This document shows positions 15,346-18,894 of a stretch of 18,894 nt of DNA, in pieces. A program made the position numbers and the translations under genes. The DNA comes from Bacteroidota bacterium (lineage in GTDB: Bacteria > Bacteroidota > Bacteroidia > UKL13-3), in contig CANHRW010000012.1 of the NCBI GenBank assembly GCA_947462865.1, positions 1 through 18,894 of the forward strand, written 5' to 3'. Positions within the stretch are counted from its first letter, which is position 1. Every line of letters begins with the position of its first letter. Below the pieces are notes generated by a model that was not told the origin of the DNA, searched no databases, and worked only from the letters and a program-made list of their open reading frames with translations.

Positions 15346-16214
15346 TATGAACTTAATGCTGCGGCACCACCGACAATTTCAGAAATCTCTTTCGTAATGG
15401 CGGCTTGTCGTGCTCTGTTGTATTCTAATTTGAGGCCTTTGAGCAATTCGCCTGCATTTTCAGTTGCTTTATCCATTGCAACCATGCGGGCTCCATGTTC
15501 AGATGCCAAAGAATCTAACATTGATTTGTACAATTGTGTTTTTAAAATTCTAGGGATTAACTCTTCTAAAATTTCAGCTTTTGAAGGCTCAAAAATATAA
15601 TCAGATTTGGCGCTGTTTGCTTTGCTATCTGTTTTGGCGGCAATTGGTAAGAAAGCTTCTTTGCTTAAAATTTGAGTGGCAGCATTTTTAAATTGGTTGT
15701 AAACAATCTCAATTTTATCAAAACTACCTGTTTTGAAAGCATTCAATAAATAAGTACCAATTTCAAAACCATTTTCGGCATTCAAAGTTTGAAGTGCATC
15801 TTTGTATTTGGCAATACTTGAAACACCAGTTTTTGCAAAAAACTCTGAACCCTTTTTACCAATTGGCAATACAGTTACTTCAGCATTGCTGTAATCTTCT
15901 TTGATTAATTTGTTGGTTAATTTAATGACATTGGCATTGAATGAACCACACAAACCTCTGTCAGAAGTAATCACAACCAATAAAACTTTCTTTATTTCTC
16001 TTTGGTTGAAATATACTTTGAGTGAATCGTCATCAACCGAATCACTTAAATTCGATAAAATTCCATTTAACTTTTGAGCATATGGTCTCATTTGTAAAAT
16101 GGCATTTTGCGCCCTTCTCAACTTTGTAGCAGAAACCAATTTCATGGCTTTTGTAATCTGCTGTGTTGAGTTTACAGATGCAATGCGAATTCGAACTTCT
16201 TTTAAGTTAGCCAA
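15345..16214 (-). CDS. atpG: F1Fo ATP synthase subunit gamma
   Basis: A 289-residue central-stalk subunit that rotates inside the alpha3beta3 head and couples proton flow to ATP synthesis. The N-terminal helix MANLKEVRIRIASVNSTQQITKAMKLVSATKLRRAQ (1-36) and the C-terminal block MVAMDKATENAGELLKGLKLEYNRARQAAITKEISEIVGGAAAL are the two coiled-coil helices typical of gamma. The Rossmann-like middle carries the conserved SDRGLCGSFNANV (about 84-96). Length is normal. It lies 12 bases after atpA and is the last gene before the terminator; atpD does not follow. Confidence 0.97.
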   Translation of the reverse strand: MANLKEVRIRIASVNSTQQITKAMKLVSATKLRRAQNAILQMRPYAQKLNGILSNLSDSVDDDSLKVYFNQREIKKVLLVVITSDRGLCGSFNANVIKLTNKLIKEDYSNAEVTVLPIGKKGSEFFAKTGVSSIAKYKDALQTLNAENGFEIGTYLLNAFKTGSFDKIEIVYNQFKNAATQILSKEAFLPIAAKTDSKANSAKSDYIFEPSKAEILEELIPRILKTQLYKSMLDSLASEHGARMVAMDKATENAGELLKGLKLEYNRARQAAITKEISEIVGGAAALSS

Positions 16215-16226
16215 TTTCTTGTTTGT

Positions 16227-17807
16227 TTATGCGTTGTACTTAGCTGAAAGGTCTTTGGCAACTGATTCTATTACTTTAGTAACTTCATCGTTGATATTGC
16301 CTTTTTTCAATTCGTTCAAAGTGTCTTTGTGCTTGGTTTCCATGAACTGGTGGAACTCAGCTTCAAACTCTCTAACTTGGTGTGTAGGAATGTTTGAAAG
16401 CAATCCTTTAGTTCCTAAGTAAATGATTGCAACTTGTTGTTCAACTCGTAATGGAGAGAACTGTCCTTGTTTCAAAATTTCTACGTTTCTAGATCCTTTA
16501 GCCAATACTGCTTTGGTTGCAGCATCTAAGTCAGAACCAAATTTTGAGAAGGCTTCCAATTCTCTGTACTGAGCTTGGTCTAATTTTAAAGTACCGGCTA
16601 CTTTTTTCATAGACTTGATTTGAGCGTTACCACCCACACGAGATACAGAAATACCAACGTTAATAGCAGGCCTGATACCCGAGTTAAATAAGTTTGCTTC
16701 TAAGAAAATCTGACCATCAGTAATTGAAATTACGTTGGTTGGAATGTAAGCAGAAACGTCTCCAGCTTGAGTTTCAATGATTGGCAAAGCAGTCAATGAA
16801 CCTCCACCTTTAACCAAATGTTTGATAGAATCTGGAAGGTCATTCATTTGTTTTGCAATGCTATCAGTAGCATTAATTTTAGCAGCTCTTTCTAGCAAAC
16901 GACTGTGCAAGTAGAATACGTCTCCAGGATATGCTTCACGCCCAGGAGGACGACGCAATAACAAGGATACTTCTCGGTATGCAACTGCTTGTTTAGATAA
17001 ATCATCATAAATTACCAATGCTGGACGACCGGTATCACGGAAAAATTCTCCGATTGCTGCTCCAGCCATAGGGGCAAAGAACTGCATAGGAGCAGGATCT
17101 GATGAAGTAGCTGCAACAACTACGGTGTAAGGCATTGCTCCACGCTCTTCTAAAGTTTTAACAACTTGAGCAATGGTTGATGCTTTTTGTCCACAAGCTA
17201 CGTATATACAATAAACTGGGTTTCCAGCTTCGTAAAATTCTTTTTGGTTGATAATGGCATCAATACAAACAGCTGTTTTACCTGTTTGACGGTCACCAAT
17301 TACCAATTCCCTTTGTCCACGACCAATTGGAATCATGGCATCAATAGCCTTAATACCTGTTTGAAGTGGTTCTTTAACCGGTTCGCGGTAAATAACACCT
17401 GGTGCTTTTCTTTCCAAAGGCATTTCATAAAGATCACCAGCAATTGGCCCTTTACCATCAATTGGTCTACCTAAGGTATTGATTACACGACCTACCATAC
17501 CATCACCCACTTTGATTGATGCAATACGGCCGGTTCTTTTAACGGTATCACCTTCTTTAATTTCTTCAGATGAACCAAGCAATACCGCACCAACATTGTC
17601 TTCTTCAAGGTTCAATACGATACCTTCAACACCATTGGCAAATTGAATCAATTCACCGGATTGAACTTTTGTTAATCCATAAATGCGTGCGATACCGTCG
17701 CCCACTTGCAACACTGTACCTACTTCTTCTAGTTCAGTAGCAGATTTGAAATTGCTTAACTGTTCACGAATGATGGCCGATACTTCGTCGGGTCTAATCT
17801 CTACCAT
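16227..17807 (-). CDS. atpA: F1Fo ATP synthase subunit alpha
   Basis: A 526-residue F1 subunit that forms the hexameric head with beta and carries the non-catalytic nucleotide sites. The Walker A loop GDRQTGKT is at 171-178, and ALVIYDDLSKQAVAYREVSLLLRRPPGREAYPGDVFYLHSRLLERAAK is the conserved alpha block with Walker B. The arginine-finger region is GISVSRVGGNAQIK. The N-terminal residues IRPDEVSAIIREQL, which contact subunit delta, are intact. It follows atpH after 10 bases and precedes atpG by 12, as expected in the operon. Nothing is unusual in length or motifs. Confidence 0.98.
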   Translation of the reverse strand: MVEIRPDEVSAIIREQLSNFKSATELEEVGTVLQVGDGIARIYGLTKVQSGELIQFANGVEGIVLNLEEDNVGAVLLGSSEEIKEGDTVKRTGRIASIKVGDGMVGRVINTLGRPIDGKGPIAGDLYEMPLERKAPGVIYREPVKEPLQTGIKAIDAMIPIGRGQRELVIGDRQTGKTAVCIDAIINQKEFYEAGNPVYCIYVACGQKASTIAQVVKTLEERGAMPYTVVVAATSSDPAPMQFFAPMAGAAIGEFFRDTGRPALVIYDDLSKQAVAYREVSLLLRRPPGREAYPGDVFYLHSRLLERAAKINATDSIAKQMNDLPDSIKHLVKGGGSLTALPIIETQAGDVSAYIPTNVISITDGQIFLEANLFNSGIRPAINVGISVSRVGGNAQIKSMKKVAGTLKLDQAQYRELEAFSKFGSDLDAATKAVLAKGSRNVEILKQGQFSPLRVEQQVAIIYLGTKGLLSNIPTHQVREFEAEFHQFMETKHKDTLNELKKGNINDEVTKVIESVAKDLSAKYNA

Positions 17808-17817
17808 AATGACTTTA

Positions 17818-18369
17818 TTATTTTGAAATGTAAGTGTTTAATAATTCTTGTTTTGCTTTCCTGAGTTTACCAGAAATGCTGGCATCAAATAGTTTATCTT
17901 CTATTTGTACCACCATTCCTCCGATCAGGCTCGGATTTATTTTGCTATTTATGATTACTTTTTTTCCAGTATTTTTCTCAAGGAGTTGAGTAATGTCCTG
18001 TAAGGTTTGACTGCTCATTTCTGAGGCAGTTGTTACAGTTGCTGTTGTGATATTGTTCATGAACCTGTATTGGTTAATGAATGCAATGGCAATATCATTC
18101 AGGTAATACTCTCTTTTTTTTCTGATAATGACATCAAAAAAACGAATGGTCAATTGATTGAAAGATGCAGCAAAAACTTTGTTCAATATGCTGTTCTTTT
18201 TATCGGCATCAACAATTGGACTTTTGAGCAAATTACTCAAATCAGGATTTTGGTCTACAGTTGATTTGAAGACTTGAATGTCACTAAAAACTTGGTCAAG
18301 GATGTTTTGTTCCTTGGCTAAATCAATGAGTGATTTTGCATACCTGTTGGATACTCTGGTTTCAGACAT
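17818..18369 (-). CDS. atpH: F1Fo ATP synthase subunit delta
   Basis: A 183-residue peripheral-stalk subunit that joins the top of F1 to the b subunits. The N-terminal helical domain has the family opening VSNRYAKSLIDLAKEQN. The C-terminal domain holds the conserved NPSLIGGMVVQIEDKLFDASISGKLRKAKQEL (about 144-175), with the GG and D-S-x-x-x-x-L elements of delta/OSCP. Position between atpF (1-base gap) and atpA (10-base gap) agrees with the assignment. The middle of the protein is divergent, as usual for delta. Confidence 0.95.
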   Translation of the reverse strand: MSETRVSNRYAKSLIDLAKEQNILDQVFSDIQVFKSTVDQNPDLSNLLKSPIVDADKKNSILNKVFAASFNQLTIRFFDVIIRKKREYYLNDIAIAFINQYRFMNNITTATVTTASEMSSQTLQDITQLLEKNTGKKVIINSKINPSLIGGMVVQIEDKLFDASISGKLRKAKQELLNTYISK

Positions 18370-18370
18370 C

Positions 18371-18805
18371 TTAGTTCAATGTTATTGATTTCAGATTTTC
18401 GTTTACAAATGCCTCTTGTGCTGAACGGTCTTCCATTTTTTTAGCAAGCACTTTCTCTGCTAAATCTACAGATAATACAGCCACTTGAGTTTTTAACTCA
18501 TTCAATGCTTTTATTTTTGCAGATTCAATAGACTCATTGGCGGCAGTTAAAATTCTTCTGCTTTCTTCATCTGCAGATTTTTTTGCTTGTCCAATGATTT
18601 CATCTTTCATCTCTTTTGCTTCTTTGAGCATTGCATCTCTTTCTATGCGTGCTTGTTGCAATAATTTTTCATTGTCTGATTTCAATGCATCCATTTGCTT
18701 GCGTGCTTCGTCAGCAGCGTTCAATGCATTGTTGATAGAATCTTCTCTTTCTCTAATAGAGTTAAGAATTGGTTTCCATGCAAATTTTGAAAGGATAAAC
18801 AATAC
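18371..18805 (-). CDS. atpF: F1Fo ATP synthase subunit b (5' partial)
   Basis: The peripheral-stalk b subunit, without its N-terminus. The visible ~145 residues start VLFILSKFAWKPILNSIRERE, the end of the membrane helix and the conserved F-x-W-K-P hinge. A long charged coiled coil follows that dimerises and ends against delta. Complete b proteins are roughly 160-170 residues and begin with a further ~20 residues of membrane helix. These are missing because the sequence folds back on itself from about 18806. Reading further upstream in frame gives only non-family residues (…INNTKLK) and a stop at 18857-18859. An apparent TTG start at 18802 is therefore an artefact. The gene is probably intact in the real genome. 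Confidence 0.92.
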   Translation of the reverse strand, partial: VLFILSKFAWKPILNSIREREDSINNALNAADEARKQMDALKSDNEKLLQQARIERDAMLKEAKEMKDEIIGQAKKSADEESRRILTAANESIESAKIKALNELKTQVAVLSVDLAEKVLAKKMEDRSAQEAFVNENLKSITLN

Positions 18806-18878
18806 CTTCAGTTTGGTATTGTTTATCCTTTCAAAATTTGCATGGAAACCAATTCTTTACTCTATTAGAGAAAGAGAA
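18743..18878. repeat. Large inverted repeat at the window end (fold-back of atpF sequence)
   Basis: Arms 18743-18806 and 18815-18878 are reverse complements over 64 bases with one mismatch (18763 against 18858), and the gap is 8 bases (TTCAGTTT). The left arm is genuine atpF coding sequence; the right arm repeats it on the other strand. The mismatch would change Asn to Tyr in the b-subunit sequence. A chimeric amplification or assembly end is the simplest explanation. Confidence 0.95.
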
Positions 18879-18894
18879 TTGGTTTCCATGCAAA
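18875..18894. repeat. Third copy of the atpF fragment at the very end
   Basis: These last 20 bases are identical to 18765-18784 and are the reverse complement of 18837-18856. The copy joins the right arm of the large inverted repeat through a 4-base overlap (AGAA), meaning a second fold-back within 90 bases of the first. Confidence 0.93.

Noticed and set aside
18815..18878. A second, divergent atpF-like reading frame on the plus strand
   Set aside because: It is the mirror copy produced by the fold-back, with the same residues apart from one change, and it runs into another fold-back after about 21 codons.

Overview
The window is AT-rich DNA from a member of the Bacteroidota, probably Chitinophagia or a relative. 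The evidence is a TonB-dependent/Oar-type receptor, a very large secreted protein with a type IX secretion (T9SS)-like C-terminal domain, a PorV/PorQ-family outer-membrane protein, a LruC-domain protein, Bacteroidota-type promoter elements (TAnnTTTG), and an ATP synthase gene order in which atpD and atpC do not follow atpG. I cannot name the genus. Almost all of the window is coding, no stretch of 300 bases lacks a gene, and I see no tRNA, rRNA, CRISPR array or insertion sequence.

Layout. (1) 1-5675, plus strand: a surface/secretion cluster with the 3' end of a TonB-dependent receptor, a 1286-residue secreted protein, a PorV/PorQ-like beta-barrel, and a strong terminator hairpin. (2) 5703-6577, plus: greA and a HIT-family gene, overlapping by one base and meeting ruvC (minus) stop to stop. 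(3) 7232-11633, plus: a flippase-like membrane protein (LPG synthase TM family), a GT2 glycosyltransferase that apparently starts at TTG, a small possible winged-helix protein, recO and rmuC, closed by a terminator that works on both strands. (4) 11684-14423, minus: a LruC-domain secreted protein followed by a small lipoprotein that looks like the N-terminal module of other LruC proteins, here as a separate gene. (5) 14610-15302, minus: a Bpt/Ate1-like aminoacyl-tRNA-protein transferase without the family's N-terminal cysteines. (6) 15345-18805, minus: atpF (5' partial), atpH, atpA and atpG of the F1Fo ATP synthase, ending in a hairpin terminator.

How the genes work together. Genes in (1) form one outer-membrane/secretion unit, with a cargo next to a protein of the family that carries T9SS cargo to the surface. 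Genes in (2) and (3) mix housekeeping functions (transcript cleavage, Holliday junction resolution, recombination mediation) with a probable glycolipid synthesis/translocation pair. Genes in (6) are an energy operon, and the transferase in (5) sits directly behind its terminator with no obvious promoter of its own.

The last ~90 bases are not ordinary genome sequence. They are an inverted copy of the adjoining atpF sequence (64-base arms, 63 matches, 8-base loop) followed by a second fold-back. This is most likely a chimeric read or contig end, and it cuts off the membrane anchor of atpF. The observations most worth follow-up are the split LruC pair, the cysteine-less transferase, the cargo/PorV-like pair and this palindromic end. 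I did not find a clearly new defence or mobile system.
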